Origin: Veillonella agrestimuris | Lineage (GTDB): Bacteria > Bacillota > Negativicutes > Veillonellales > Veillonellaceae | DNA: 64,000 nt | NCBI RefSeq assembly: GCF_943193065.1 | Contig: NZ_CALPCS010000002.1 | Span: 100,473 to 164,472, forward strand | Direction of reading: 5' to 3' | Part shown: positions 37,435-45,866 of the stretch, piece by piece | Layout of the letters: the number at the start of each line of letters is the position of its first letter | Numbering within the stretch: position 1 is the stretch's first letter | Program-made: the position numbers and the translations under genes | The notes under the pieces: model-generated | The model's database searches: none | What the model was told of the DNA's origin: nothing | What the model saw: the letters and a program-made list of their open reading frames with translations, nothing else

Positions 37435-38300
37435 TGAAATCCTTTTTTATTGCCTTACAGTTTTTAACACGTTTGAAAGTTGTGAATCAACAAGAATGGA
37501 CAATGGAGGACTTTGGAAAATCAGTCATTGCTTTTCCTTATGTAGGTTTAGTTATTGGTTTGCTCCTAGCTATTATCTATGGTATAGGTCAATATATATT
37601 TCCTACTAGTACGTTATTGCTCATTATCGTCATTAGTGAATTTCTTATAACCGGTGGACTACATGCGGATGGTCTAATGGACACAAGCGACGGCATTTTT
37701 TCTGGTCGTGATCGTGAGAAAATGCTAGAGATTATGAAAGATAGCCGCGTTGGTTCTTTTGGTGTAGTAGCGATTCTCTTTGTGACATTATTAAAATGGC
37801 AGCTATTAGTAGCCGTACCAGACTATTACTATTTATATATTATCTTGATTATGATGCCCTTAATGAGCCGTTTCACCTTAGTTCATAGTATTTGCTCCTA
37901 TCCCTATGCCAGAAAAACAGGTATGGGACAAGCGTTTTCAGAAATGGCGCCTAAACATGTGGTATTAAAAAATACGATAGCTACTTTTTTCATGCCTTTC
38001 ATCATAGGTATTCTGTTAGGAATCTATTTTTTAGCTGCTTCATTTATGACAGTAGGTAATTTCGAGGCATTATATTATGTTTCGCTCCCCTTAATAGCTA
38101 CAATAGTAATGGTGCTTACGCTTATTAATACCTTTTCTATGGTTGTTACTTACATCATTAATTACCTACTCAATCAATATATTGTGAAACAATTAGGCGG
38201 TACTACAGGCGATACATATGGCTTTGTAGTAGAAGTATCGGAAGTATTACTATTGTTCGTTTATGTAATCGTATTATCTATCTATATGAAAGCCATATAA
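37434..38300 (+). CDS. cobS: Adenosylcobinamide-GDP ribazoletransferase (cobalamin synthase)
   Basis: CobS joins adenosylcobinamide-GDP to the lower-ligand riboside, completing the nucleotide loop in the membrane. The signature GLHADGLMDTSDGIFSGRDR (~77) carries the Mg-binding Asps and is followed by MKDSRVGSFG. It has several transmembrane segments and 288 aa. Start and stop with cbiB overlap (TAATG). Confidence 0.95.
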   Translation: MKSFFIALQFLTRLKVVNQQEWTMEDFGKSVIAFPYVGLVIGLLLAIIYGIGQYIFPTSTLLLIIVISEFLITGGLHADGLMDTSDGIFSGRDREKMLEIMKDSRVGSFGVVAILFVTLLKWQLLVAVPDYYYLYIILIMMPLMSRFTLVHSICSYPYARKTGMGQAFSEMAPKHVVLKNTIATFFMPFIIGILLGIYFLAASFMTVGNFEALYYVSLPLIATIVMVLTLINTFSMVVTYIINYLLNQYIVKQLGGTTGDTYGFVVEVSEVLLLFVYVIVLSIYMKAI

Positions 38301-38343
38301 AGGTTATACGATTCGATATTTTATATTCTGCAAGGAGGTTAGG

Positions 38344-39282
38344 TTGGCCTATTATGTGCGATCACCAGGAACATGTGGTGAATTTATTCAAGGGTCTATT
38401 GATGGACAATCCTTCTTAGTGACTTGTCCCATTAATCGATATTCTTACGCCCTAAGCGATGTGGCTTTTCCATTACCTCATCAACACTGTTCTTTGCAAC
38501 CAAAATCTAATGATGCGAAACGATTAGTAGAACAATTACTTGCTAGCGACTTAGTAGTAGAAGAAGTACTTAGAAACTCGAAACCTTTTCGACACATGAT
38601 GGGCCACAATATAGAGCGTTCTTTATCTGTTTATGTTCGTTCTGACATATTACAAGGTAAAGGCATGGCTTCTAGCTCTGCAGATATTGCAGCAGCTGCT
38701 ATGGCTACATCTCTAGCATTAGGCAAACCGTTAAGCTTAAAGGAACTGGAATCGATTTGTTTAGCCTTAGAGCCTACAGATGCATCTTTTTATCCAGGAA
38801 CTGTCCAATTTGATTATATTAATGGAAAAATTAGTCAATCATTAGGACCTTGCCCACCAGTGAAGATTCTTATCTTTGATGAAGGCGGGACCATAGATAC
38901 GATTCGATTTAATGAACAAGAAGAGTTGCCAGCAAAAATCAAAGAAAAGGAACCTATTGTAACAGAAGCATTGTCTTTATTTACAAAAGGTCTTGCAGAA
39001 CGTGATATATCGCTTATAGGTGAGGCCGCTACATTAAGTGCTTTTGGGAATCAGAGAATTTTGTATAAACCACATTTGTATGATTTTCATGATATAGGTA
39101 TCAATTTTGGGAGTGCTGGTACCATCATCGCTCATAGCGGAACCATTATGGGGCTTTTGTTTCCTACAGATTCTACGGGTATTGATGAATGTAAACAATA
39201 TATTACACTAAAATTACCGAAATTAACCTATGTAGATACAGTAGAAACGACAAACGAAGGGTTAACATATATCAAACGATAA
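38344..39282 (+). CDS. pduX: L-threonine kinase PduX-like (GHMP kinase)
   Basis: PduX phosphorylates L-threonine; CobD then decarboxylates the product to aminopropanol phosphate for the cobamide loop. The protein starts AYYVRSPGTCGEFIQG and has the ATP loop GKGMASSSADIAAA (~105), both typical of PduX. The start is TTG (38344), supported by AGGAGG 5 nt upstream and by alignment of the N-terminal motif. It is 312 aa long, between cobS and cobD. Confidence 0.88.
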   Translation: MAYYVRSPGTCGEFIQGSIDGQSFLVTCPINRYSYALSDVAFPLPHQHCSLQPKSNDAKRLVEQLLASDLVVEEVLRNSKPFRHMMGHNIERSLSVYVRSDILQGKGMASSSADIAAAAMATSLALGKPLSLKELESICLALEPTDASFYPGTVQFDYINGKISQSLGPCPPVKILIFDEGGTIDTIRFNEQEELPAKIKEKEPIVTEALSLFTKGLAERDISLIGEAATLSAFGNQRILYKPHLYDFHDIGINFGSAGTIIAHSGTIMGLLFPTDSTGIDECKQYITLKLPKLTYVDTVETTNEGLTYIKR

Positions 39283-39304
39283 GAAAGTAAATACAATGGC
39301 TCCT

Positions 39305-39367
39305 TGTTATAATAAGAAGAGCCCATCTCCTAGTGATGTTAATATGTAGGTACGTTATCATAACGTA
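39305..39367 (+). promoter_or_regulatory. Candidate cobD promoter and leader palindrome
   Basis: TGT-TATAAT (39305-39313) is an extended -10 element. The expected leader then contains TACGTTA-TCA-TAACGTA (39351-39367), a perfect 7-bp hairpin or palindromic operator directly upstream of the cobD ribosome site. It does not resemble a cobalamin riboswitch. Confidence 0.45.
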
Positions 39368-39385
39368 GAAGAGGATATAATAATT

Positions 39386-40516
39386 ATGTCAATGGAACAT
39401 GGTGGCAATATTTTTAAATTTGCTCATAATCAGCGAATAGAACCTTATGAAGTTATTGATTTTAGTGCTAATATCAATCTTTTAGGACCTAGTCCAAAAG
39501 GATTGAACGCATTAGAAGCAATGTTACCATATATTGCGCATTACCCAGATATTACAAATGACGACGTATTAAATGCCGTTGCCGATGTCTATAATATGCC
39601 TAAAGAATCTATCTTAGTTGGCAATGGGGCAACAGAGTTATTATTTGCTATAGGACGATTACCAGGCTTTACTGGTGCTTTTGTGCCAGCGCCTGGTTTT
39701 TCCGAATATCGCCTGTCTATGGAGGCAGCATCAATTCCTGTACGAGATGTATTTTATAGGCAACGCGAGGAACCTAATAGTACGCCTTATTTCGAAGTAC
39801 CTTACTTAGCATTACAAAGTTTTGCAGCAGAATTAAAAGGGCAAGACGGTCGTATTATAGTCTTTTTAGGTAATCCGAATAATCCAGACGGCACATTATT
39901 AGATAAGAATCAGATCAGCCAATTAGCATCTATGTTAGAAGATGCTAATAGTTTACTTGTTATTGACGAATCCTTTATCGATTTTATCGGTACCGAACCA
40001 TTAAGCGACAATACACATTCCATGCGTTCCTTATTAAAGGACCATAAAAATATGATTATCGTTCACTCTTTGACAAAGTTTTATGCTGTTCCAGGCTTGC
40101 GGATTGGTGCACTATTTGCGGACTCTACGCTGATTGAAGCTATTAAACCTTTTATTCCGGCTTGGTCTATTAATACATTGGCGCAGGCTTATACGGTTGG
40201 CGCTTTAAACGATAGTGAGTATATTATCAAAACAAAAGAAATCCTTGCTGAAGAGCAACGATATATGTACGATCATTTGTCTTCCATTGAATCATTGACA
40301 GTATATAAACCATCGGCTAATTTTATCCTTATAGAAATTAAAGACAAAACTATTAAAGTTTCAGATTTAGAGCAACGATTGAGTAAAGACAATATTGTGA
40401 TTCGTAACTGCGCTACTTATAGCGGGTTAGGAGAAGGTTGGATTCGAGTGGCTGTTAAAACGCATAACCAAAACGAAAAATTAATACAAATCTTTAAGGA
40501 TTTTTTCAATAACTAG
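39386..40516 (+). CDS. cobD: Threonine-phosphate decarboxylase CobD
   Basis: A class I/II aminotransferase-fold PLP enzyme that makes (R)-1-amino-2-propanol O-2-phosphate from threonine phosphate. It begins EHGGNIFKFA, typical of CobD rather than HisC. VIDFSANINLLGPSPKG, FLGNPNNPDGTLL (~173) and the Schiff-base Lys in HSLTKFYAVPGLRIG (~232) are present. It is 376 aa long. The usual enterobacterial C-terminal zinc-binding extension is absent. Confidence 0.93.
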   Translation: MSMEHGGNIFKFAHNQRIEPYEVIDFSANINLLGPSPKGLNALEAMLPYIAHYPDITNDDVLNAVADVYNMPKESILVGNGATELLFAIGRLPGFTGAFVPAPGFSEYRLSMEAASIPVRDVFYRQREEPNSTPYFEVPYLALQSFAAELKGQDGRIIVFLGNPNNPDGTLLDKNQISQLASMLEDANSLLVIDESFIDFIGTEPLSDNTHSMRSLLKDHKNMIIVHSLTKFYAVPGLRIGALFADSTLIEAIKPFIPAWSINTLAQAYTVGALNDSEYIIKTKEILAEEQRYMYDHLSSIESLTVYKPSANFILIEIKDKTIKVSDLEQRLSKDNIVIRNCATYSGLGEGWIRVAVKTHNQNEKLIQIFKDFFNN

Positions 40517-40548
40517 CAATTATATAATTTAAGAGTTAGAGAGTATAT

Positions 40549-41187
40549 ATGAAAACATTATATATCGTCAGACATGGCGAAACAGATTGGAATAAATTAG
40601 GAAAATATCAAGGTATTACGGATGTCCCTTTAAATGATAATGGTTTGGCTCAAGCAAAAGCTTGTGGGGAATCATTAAAAGATGTAGTTTTTGATCGTAT
40701 CATTTCCAGTGATTTGTCGAGAGCTCTTGTAACGGCTGAATCGATTCGAGGAAATAGGACTATTCCAATTCAACAAGATGAGCGATTACGAGAATTAAAT
40801 TTTGGAGATTGGGAAGCCTTATTATATACAGAAATAGAAGAAGGTTGGCCAGGATTAATCGATCAAATGTATCGTCGTCCTCATATGGTAAAGGTTCCCA
40901 ATGGTGAAAGTTTTAAGGACTTACAAGATAGGGCTTGGGCAGCAGTCCATGATTTTATCAGTGAAAATGATGAAGATGAAACATTGTTAATCACTTGTCA
41001 CGGTGGAACGATTCGCACGATTTTATGTAAATTATTAGATATTCCTCTTAGCCACTGCTGGAAGTTTAGTCAAGGTAATACAGCAATTAATCGTGTTTAT
41101 TACAATGGAATGGGAGAGTTTGATCATAATATTTTAAATTTACTCAATGATACATCTCATGTAGAAGTTCTTTCAGGACCAACTTAA
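40549..41187 (+). CDS. cobC: Histidine phosphatase, probable alpha-ribazole phosphatase CobC
   Basis: A 212-aa phosphoglycerate-mutase-superfamily protein with the catalytic RHGETDWN (~8-15) and the second His in LITCHGGTIRT (~147). Position after cobD supports alpha-ribazole-5'-phosphate phosphatase, but family members differ widely in substrate and this is inference from context. Confidence 0.8.
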   Translation: MKTLYIVRHGETDWNKLGKYQGITDVPLNDNGLAQAKACGESLKDVVFDRIISSDLSRALVTAESIRGNRTIPIQQDERLRELNFGDWEALLYTEIEEGWPGLIDQMYRRPHMVKVPNGESFKDLQDRAWAAVHDFISENDEDETLLITCHGGTIRTILCKLLDIPLSHCWKFSQGNTAINRVYYNGMGEFDHNILNLLNDTSHVEVLSGPT

Positions 41188-41210
41188 TCTGCATGAGTTA
41201 AGGACGTACT

Positions 41211-41909
41211 ATGAGATTAGATAAATTATTAGCTAATAAAGCATTTGGCAGTCGTAAAGAAGTACATCAATTGATAAAATCTGGTCGCGTTTCGATTAAT
41301 GGTGTACAAGCTACTAAAAAAGATCAGTCTATTTCCATTGATGTTGATGAAGTAATGGTCGATGGTGTTCGTGTATCAATGCAGCAAATGTATTATGTAA
41401 AATTACATAAGCCTGCTGGCTATGTAACGGCTGTAGAAGATAAAATTCATCCTGTTGTTATGGATTTATTGCCACCTGAATATATAAAAATGGGGGTATT
41501 CCCAGTAGGTCGATTAGATAAAGATACAGAAGGCTTGTTACTACTTACTAATGATGGTGTATGGGGACATTCGATTATTAATGGACATAAATCTGTTCCC
41601 AAAGTATATGAATTAAATTATGAAGGGATTTTATCAAAAGAAGGTCTTGCTAGAATAAAAGAAGGAATTCTTTTAGGTGATGGCACTCAATGCAAGCCAG
41701 CTACTATAGAGTTACTAGAGCCAGGAAAGGCCAAAATAATTATTGAAGAAGGTAAATACCATCAAGTAAAGCGTATGATTAGTGCTGCTGGAGGTACGGT
41801 AACGTATTTAAAGCGTCTCTCGATTGGAACGATTACATTAAAAGATATTGAAACGATAAGTACTTTTATTCCTCTTACAGAAGAAGAGATAGGAGCTTTT
41901 AAAAAATAA
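41211..41909 (+). CDS. rsuA: 16S rRNA pseudouridine synthase RsuA family
   Basis: An N-terminal S4 RNA-binding domain (MRLDKLLANKAFGSRKEVHQLIKSG) is joined to an RsuA/RluB-type catalytic domain with the catalytic Asp in VGRLDKDTEGLLLLTNDG (~103). It is 232 aa long, the length of RsuA (U516 of 16S rRNA). It follows cobC by 23 bp, but its function is unrelated to cobalamin. Confidence 0.9.
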   Translation: MRLDKLLANKAFGSRKEVHQLIKSGRVSINGVQATKKDQSISIDVDEVMVDGVRVSMQQMYYVKLHKPAGYVTAVEDKIHPVVMDLLPPEYIKMGVFPVGRLDKDTEGLLLLTNDGVWGHSIINGHKSVPKVYELNYEGILSKEGLARIKEGILLGDGTQCKPATIELLEPGKAKIIIEEGKYHQVKRMISAAGGTVTYLKRLSIGTITLKDIETISTFIPLTEEEIGAFKK

Positions 41910-41937
41910 AATTCTATTCAATATAGGTATTTTGTGG

Positions 41938-41958
41938 TATTATAAAGTGTACTTTATA
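41938..41958 (+). promoter_or_regulatory. Candidate promoter and palindrome before the M24 peptidase gene
   Basis: A -10-like TATTAT (41938-41943) overlaps TATAAAGT-GT-ACTTTATA (41941-41958), an 8-bp inverted repeat. No strong -35 is seen. It may be an operator for the peptidase-efp transcript. Confidence 0.4.
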
Positions 41959-41974
41959 AACTAGGAGTATGATT

Positions 41975-43048
41975 ATGAATGGATTACATCGGCTACAACA
42001 ATATATTAAAGACCAGCAATTAACTGGTGTGATTATTATTAGCCCTACTAATCTTCATTATTTCGCAGGGTTTACAGGTACAGAGGCCTTTGCCTTTATT
42101 ACTGATAATAAAGCTTATATCGTTACTGATTTCCGTTATACTGAACAAGCAATGAATCAATGTGAAGGATATACGGTTATTCAATATAGTACGACTGTGA
42201 TGGATGCTTTTGTTGACATTCTCAATGAACATCACATTCACGAAGGATTATTCGGTGTTGAAGGCAAATATATGCCTGTTGATACCTATGAATTGCTATG
42301 TGATACCTTAGATGAACGATTTAATTTTACGTCCATCAATCTAGCTACCTTACGAGCTGTCAAGCGTGATGATGAGCTCATCTATATGCGCGAAGCTGCT
42401 CGCATCGGTGACGAAGCGTTTGCCGCTTTATTACCACAATTAAAAGTAGGTATGACAGAAAATGATGCGCGCATTATTTTGGAAAGTGAAATGCTTAAGC
42501 GCGGCTCCGAAGAACCATCCTTTGCGACCATTGTCGCTTCTGGTCATCGCTCTAGCATGCCACATGGCGTAGCAAGCGATAAAATTATAGAAGAAGGTGA
42601 TTTTGTAACCTTCGATTTTGGAGCTGTTTATAAAGGCTATCATTCAGACATGACTAGAACCATCGTGATGGGTAAAGCTAATGAAGAACAAAAAGAATTA
42701 TATGCTATCGTCCTAGAAGCGCAACAGCGTGGCGTTAATGCTGTTAAAGCAGGTATTTCTGGGAAAGAATTAGACGAAGTATCCCGCTCTTATATTAGAG
42801 AAAAGGGCTATGGATCAGCATTTCATCACGGCTTAGGTCACGGTGTAGGTCTCGATATTCACGAACAACCTACAGCTAGTCCAAAATCAGATTCTACATT
42901 AGAACATAATATGATCATCACGATTGAACCAGGAATTTATCTATCTGGCAAAATCGGATTGAGAATAGAGGATAGTGTAATTGTCAAAACCGATGGTTAT
43001 GAATTATTAACACATAGTCCAAAAGAATTAATTGAAATCGGTGTGTAA
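41975..43048 (+). CDS. M24-family Xaa-Pro peptidase
   Basis: An aminopeptidase P/prolidase-like enzyme that cleaves X-Pro peptides. The creatinase N-terminal domain (~1-125) is followed by the pita-bread domain with dinuclear metal ligands in [18 protein letters not shown] (~209-226), [14 protein letters not shown] (~284-297), and [16 protein letters not shown] (~318-333). AGGAG 7 nt upstream favours ATG 41975 over 41969. Its partner downstream is efp (helps translate polyproline), a common peptidase-efp pairing in Firmicutes. Confidence 0.9.
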   Translation: MNGLHRLQQYIKDQQLTGVIIISPTNLHYFAGFTGTEAFAFITDNKAYIVTDFRYTEQAMNQCEGYTVIQYSTTVMDAFVDILNEHHIHEGLFGVEGKYMPVDTYELLCDTLDERFNFTSINLATLRAVKRDDELIYMREAARIGDEAFAALLPQLKVGMTENDARIILESEMLKRGSEEPSFATIVASGHRSSMPHGVASDKIIEEGDFVTFDFGAVYKGYHSDMTRTIVMGKANEEQKELYAIVLEAQQRGVNAVKAGISGKELDEVSRSYIREKGYGSAFHHGLGHGVGLDIHEQPTASPKSDSTLEHNMIITIEPGIYLSGKIGLRIEDSVIVKTDGYELLTHSPKELIEIGV

Positions 43049-43062
43049 AAGGAGAGAGTTTC

Positions 43063-43620
43063 ATGATTTCCAGTAATGATTTTCGTCCAGGAGTAACCGT
43101 TGAAATTGACGGTAATGTATGGCAAGTAGTTGATTTCCAACACGTAAAACCAGGTAAAGGTGCAGCCTTTGTTCGTACAAAAATGAAAAACCTACAAACA
43201 GGTTCTGTTGTAGAACGTACATTCAACGCTGGTGAAAAAGTGCCAAAAGCTCATGTTGACCGTCGTCGTATGCAATACTTATACGAATCTGATGGTGCTT
43301 ATACATTTATGGATAACGAAACATATGATCAAGTTGAATTGACACTTGAACAATTAGGCGATGCAAAAAACTTCCTTCTTGAAAATATGGAAGTTTCCAT
43401 CATGTTCTTCCAAGGCACTGTTATCGGTCTTGATTTACCAGTAGCAGTAGAACTTCGCGTAGTTGAAACTGACCCTGGTATCCGAGGTGATACTGCAACA
43501 GGTGGTAACAAACCAGCAAAATTAGAAACAGGTTACACTGTAAAAGTACCTCTCTTCATTGAAGTAGATGATGTACTTCGTATTGACACTCGTACAGGTC
43601 AATATATTGAACGTGCCTAG
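43063..43620 (+). CDS. efp: Translation elongation factor P
   Basis: EF-P relieves ribosome stalling at polyproline. It is a 185-aa three-domain protein. The domain I loop [12 protein letters not shown] carries the tip lysine (~residue 32-35), the site of modification where one exists. No EpmA or YmfI-type modifying gene is adjacent. It follows the peptidase by 14 bp. Confidence 0.97.
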   Translation: MISSNDFRPGVTVEIDGNVWQVVDFQHVKPGKGAAFVRTKMKNLQTGSVVERTFNAGEKVPKAHVDRRRMQYLYESDGAYTFMDNETYDQVELTLEQLGDAKNFLLENMEVSIMFFQGTVIGLDLPVAVELRVVETDPGIRGDTATGGNKPAKLETGYTVKVPLFIEVDDVLRIDTRTGQYIERA

Positions 43621-43688
43621 TACTATTTCATCGATGTAGTAGGGCCAGATCTTTATACAAGAAAATAGTCCCTCCGTCTTTGTTAAGT

Positions 43689-43731
43689 GAGCACTTGTCA
43701 TCTATATCGTTAGGGACAAGTGCTCTTTTTT
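43689..43731 (+). terminator. Intrinsic terminator after efp
   Basis: GAGCACTTGTC (43689-43699) pairs with GACAAGTGCTC (43715-43725), an 11-bp perfect stem with six T after it. It ends the peptidase-efp transcript. Confidence 0.92.
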
Positions 43732-43744
43732 GAAAGAGGCCTTT

Positions 43745-44134
43745 ATGACTAAAAAAAATACTGAATTAGAATCAGGAAAAATTAAATTAAGTGATGATGT
43801 ATATGCCACGATTGTTAGTATAACTGCATTAGCTACAAAAGGTGTGCACCATATGAGTAGCACCTTTAATAACGAAGTCAATACATTCTTTCGCCGAAAA
43901 ACAGATCATGAAGGAGTAAAAATTTCTTTTACTGATGAAGGCGCCATTGCAGTTACTCTATATGTAAGTATATCCTATGGTTATCGTATTCCAGATATTG
44001 CTTTACGCCTACAAGAGCGTATTAAAACCGCTCTTGTAAGTTATACCGAAATAAAAGTGGAAACCATAGATCTTGTGGTGCAAGATATTATTTTTGATGA
44101 TTTTGCACCTGAACTTTCACCATCGGAGGAGTAG
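43745..44134 (+). CDS. Asp23/Gls24 family protein (first of a tandem pair)
   Basis: A ~129-aa Asp23-family (YloU/YqhY-like) protein: GKIKLSDDVYATIVSITALATKGVHHM at the N-terminus and the AVTLYVSISYGYRIPDIALRLQERIK core. The family is linked to envelope stress or to lipid synthesis control (YqhY near acc genes), with unknown biochemistry. ATG 43745 is used; the in-frame TTG at 43730 lies in the efp terminator. It stands just before nusB, as yqhY does. Confidence 0.88.
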   Translation: MTKKNTELESGKIKLSDDVYATIVSITALATKGVHHMSSTFNNEVNTFFRRKTDHEGVKISFTDEGAIAVTLYVSISYGYRIPDIALRLQERIKTALVSYTEIKVETIDLVVQDIIFDDFAPELSPSEE

Positions 44135-44138
44135 GAAT

Positions 44139-44510
44139 ATGGATTCAGATAATATCTTACAAAATAGTATCACTGGAGATACTGTAGAAATAGACGACTC
44201 TGTTATTATTGATATCACTACGAAGACATTGAGTACTGTACCAGGTGTACATTCCTTGAGTCCTCGTTTGTACGATGAAATTGTAGATGGCATTACACAA
44301 GCCTTTGGGCAAAAAAATTTACCTGGTATAAATGTAAAGCATCGAAAAGGATTTATTGAAATCAATGTGTATATTCGAGTCCTTTACGGTCTTAATATCA
44401 TTGATTTAGCAAAGAAATTGCAACTAGAAATCAGACAAACCTTAAAACATGTACTTGATTTGGACAATGTAAAAGTCGATGTTCATATTGAAGGCGTTGT
44501 AAAAGAATAA
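44139..44510 (+). CDS. Asp23/Gls24 family protein (second of a tandem pair)
   Basis: A ~123-aa paralogue of the preceding gene, with DDSVIIDITTKTLSTVPGVHSL and INVYIRVLYGLNIIDLAKKLQLEIRQ. CGGAGGAG precedes the ATG at 44139, 4 bp after the previous stop; the frame is open further upstream but without a ribosome site. The N-terminal ~20 residues are acidic and differ from the first copy, so the two may form a heteromer (inference). Confidence 0.87.
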   Translation: MDSDNILQNSITGDTVEIDDSVIIDITTKTLSTVPGVHSLSPRLYDEIVDGITQAFGQKNLPGINVKHRKGFIEINVYIRVLYGLNIIDLAKKLQLEIRQTLKHVLDLDNVKVDVHIEGVVKE

Positions 44511-44520
44511 AGGAGTCTAT

Positions 44521-44922
44521 ATGAAACGAAACAGACGCGAAGCCCGTCAATATGCGTTCCAAACATTATATGCCAATGAGTTCCATGGGGTAGGTGACGA
44601 AGTCATCTTTCCTGAAGGAGAACTCAATTTATCAATGGACCAAGACTATGCTAAAAAAATTATTAATGGCGTACTAGAACATCTTCAAATCATTGATGAA
44701 AGCTTGGCACCTTACTGTAAAAAAAGACCTTTGCCGCGTATGGATACAGTAGATCGTTCCATTTTACGTATCGCTGTATGGGAATTAACATATAACCGAG
44801 AAGAGCTATCTCCATCTATTGTAATTAATGAAGCCGTTCAGTTGGCCAAGCTATTCGGTAGTGATACATCTTATAAATTGGTTAATGCTATCTTAGATGG
44901 CTATTACAAAAATTTACCATGA
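44521..44922 (+). CDS. nusB: Transcription antitermination factor NusB
   Basis: NusB, with NusE/S10, binds boxA RNA in rRNA antitermination. The all-helical 133-aa protein begins RNRREARQYAFQTLYANEF and contains RMDTVDRSILRIAVWEL and SIVINEAVQLAKLFGSDTSYKLVNAILD, the family hallmarks. It overlaps the next gene by 4 bp (ATGA). Confidence 0.96.
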   Translation: MKRNRREARQYAFQTLYANEFHGVGDEVIFPEGELNLSMDQDYAKKIINGVLEHLQIIDESLAPYCKKRPLPRMDTVDRSILRIAVWELTYNREELSPSIVINEAVQLAKLFGSDTSYKLVNAILDGYYKNLP

Positions 44923-45866
44923 AGCGTTATTATTTAGGTATTGATACGAGCTGCTATACTACAAGCTGTGCTCTCATTGATGAGGAGCGGAATATTGTAG
45001 CAGAAGCTCGTAAAATATTAGATGTAAAAGTGGGCGAAAAAGGCTTACAGCAATCGAATATGGTTTTTCAACATACAAAGGTTTTTCCCTCTTTATTAGA
45101 ATCATTACCACAGGTGCCTATTGCTGGCATTGGTGTCAGTGCCTTTCCTCGACGTTCAGAAGAATCCTATATGCCTGCTTTTCTCGTAGGTCAAGGCTTC
45201 GGTCGTAGTCTAAGCCACATGCTGAATGTACCACTGTATGAATTTTCTCATCAAGAAAATCATATCCTAGCCGCTTTGCGGCATATAAAAGAGTTACCGA
45301 AGGATTCTTTTTTTAGTCTTCATCTATCAGGAGGCACGACGGATCTTATTATGTCTCAATATGTAGGTAAAGGTGCCTTTGAATCAACTCTATTAGGTGG
45401 CTCCAATGATTTACAAGGAGGCCAATTTATCGATCGTGTCGGTGTTGCTATGGGACTACAATTTCCTGCCGGCAGGGCGTTAGAGCACTTAGCTTTAAAT
45501 GCTGATGACTATGAGCCTTTACCTTCATCTGTAAAAGAGGGGTGGATTAGTTTCGCGGGACCTTGTAGCGAAGCTTTACGGCGTATAGAAAACGGTGTCC
45601 TTTCAAAAGAAAACATTAGTAAAGCCGTCTTTTCTTCTATAGGAAACTCCCTAGAGAAGCTCATTACATATCACTATAATAACCATCCAGTTATTACATT
45701 AATTGCTGTAGGTGGTGTTATGAGTAACTCCCTATTGAGAGAACGGCTATATCGAGTATGCCGTAAATATAATATTAACGTTTACTTTGCAGATCCTTAT
45801 TTTTCCGTTGACAATGCTACAGGCAATGCCTTTGGCGCATTGTTAGCCCATAGAGAGTCACAATGA
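44919..45866 (+). CDS. TsaD/Kae1-like protein (second, non-canonical paralogue type)
   Basis: A 315-aa ASKHA-fold protein related to TsaD, the t6A37 threonylcarbamoyltransferase. YYLGIDTSCYTTSCALID replaces the usual TsaD start; the metal-site pair is retained as SHQENHILAAL (HxxxH, ~111), and SLHLSGGTTDL and AVGGVMSNSLLRERL follow. Clostridia and relatives often carry this shorter protein between nusB and xseA in addition to a normal tsaD elsewhere. Its reaction is unknown; t6A synthesis should not be assumed. Confidence 0.8.
   Translation: MKRYYLGIDTSCYTTSCALIDEERNIVAEARKILDVKVGEKGLQQSNMVFQHTKVFPSLLESLPQVPIAGIGVSAFPRRSEESYMPAFLVGQGFGRSLSHMLNVPLYEFSHQENHILAALRHIKELPKDSFFSLHLSGGTTDLIMSQYVGKGAFESTLLGGSNDLQGGQFIDRVGVAMGLQFPAGRALEHLALNADDYEPLPSSVKEGWISFAGPCSEALRRIENGVLSKENISKAVFSSIGNSLEKLITYHYNNHPVITLIAVGGVMSNSLLRERLYRVCRKYNINVYFADPYFSVDNATGNAFGALLAHRESQ

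Noticed and set aside
33316..41187. Cobalamin riboswitch for the cob cluster
   Set aside because: I looked for a B12-box in the gaps before cobU, pduX and cobD; the gaps are 43-104 bp and hold no match.
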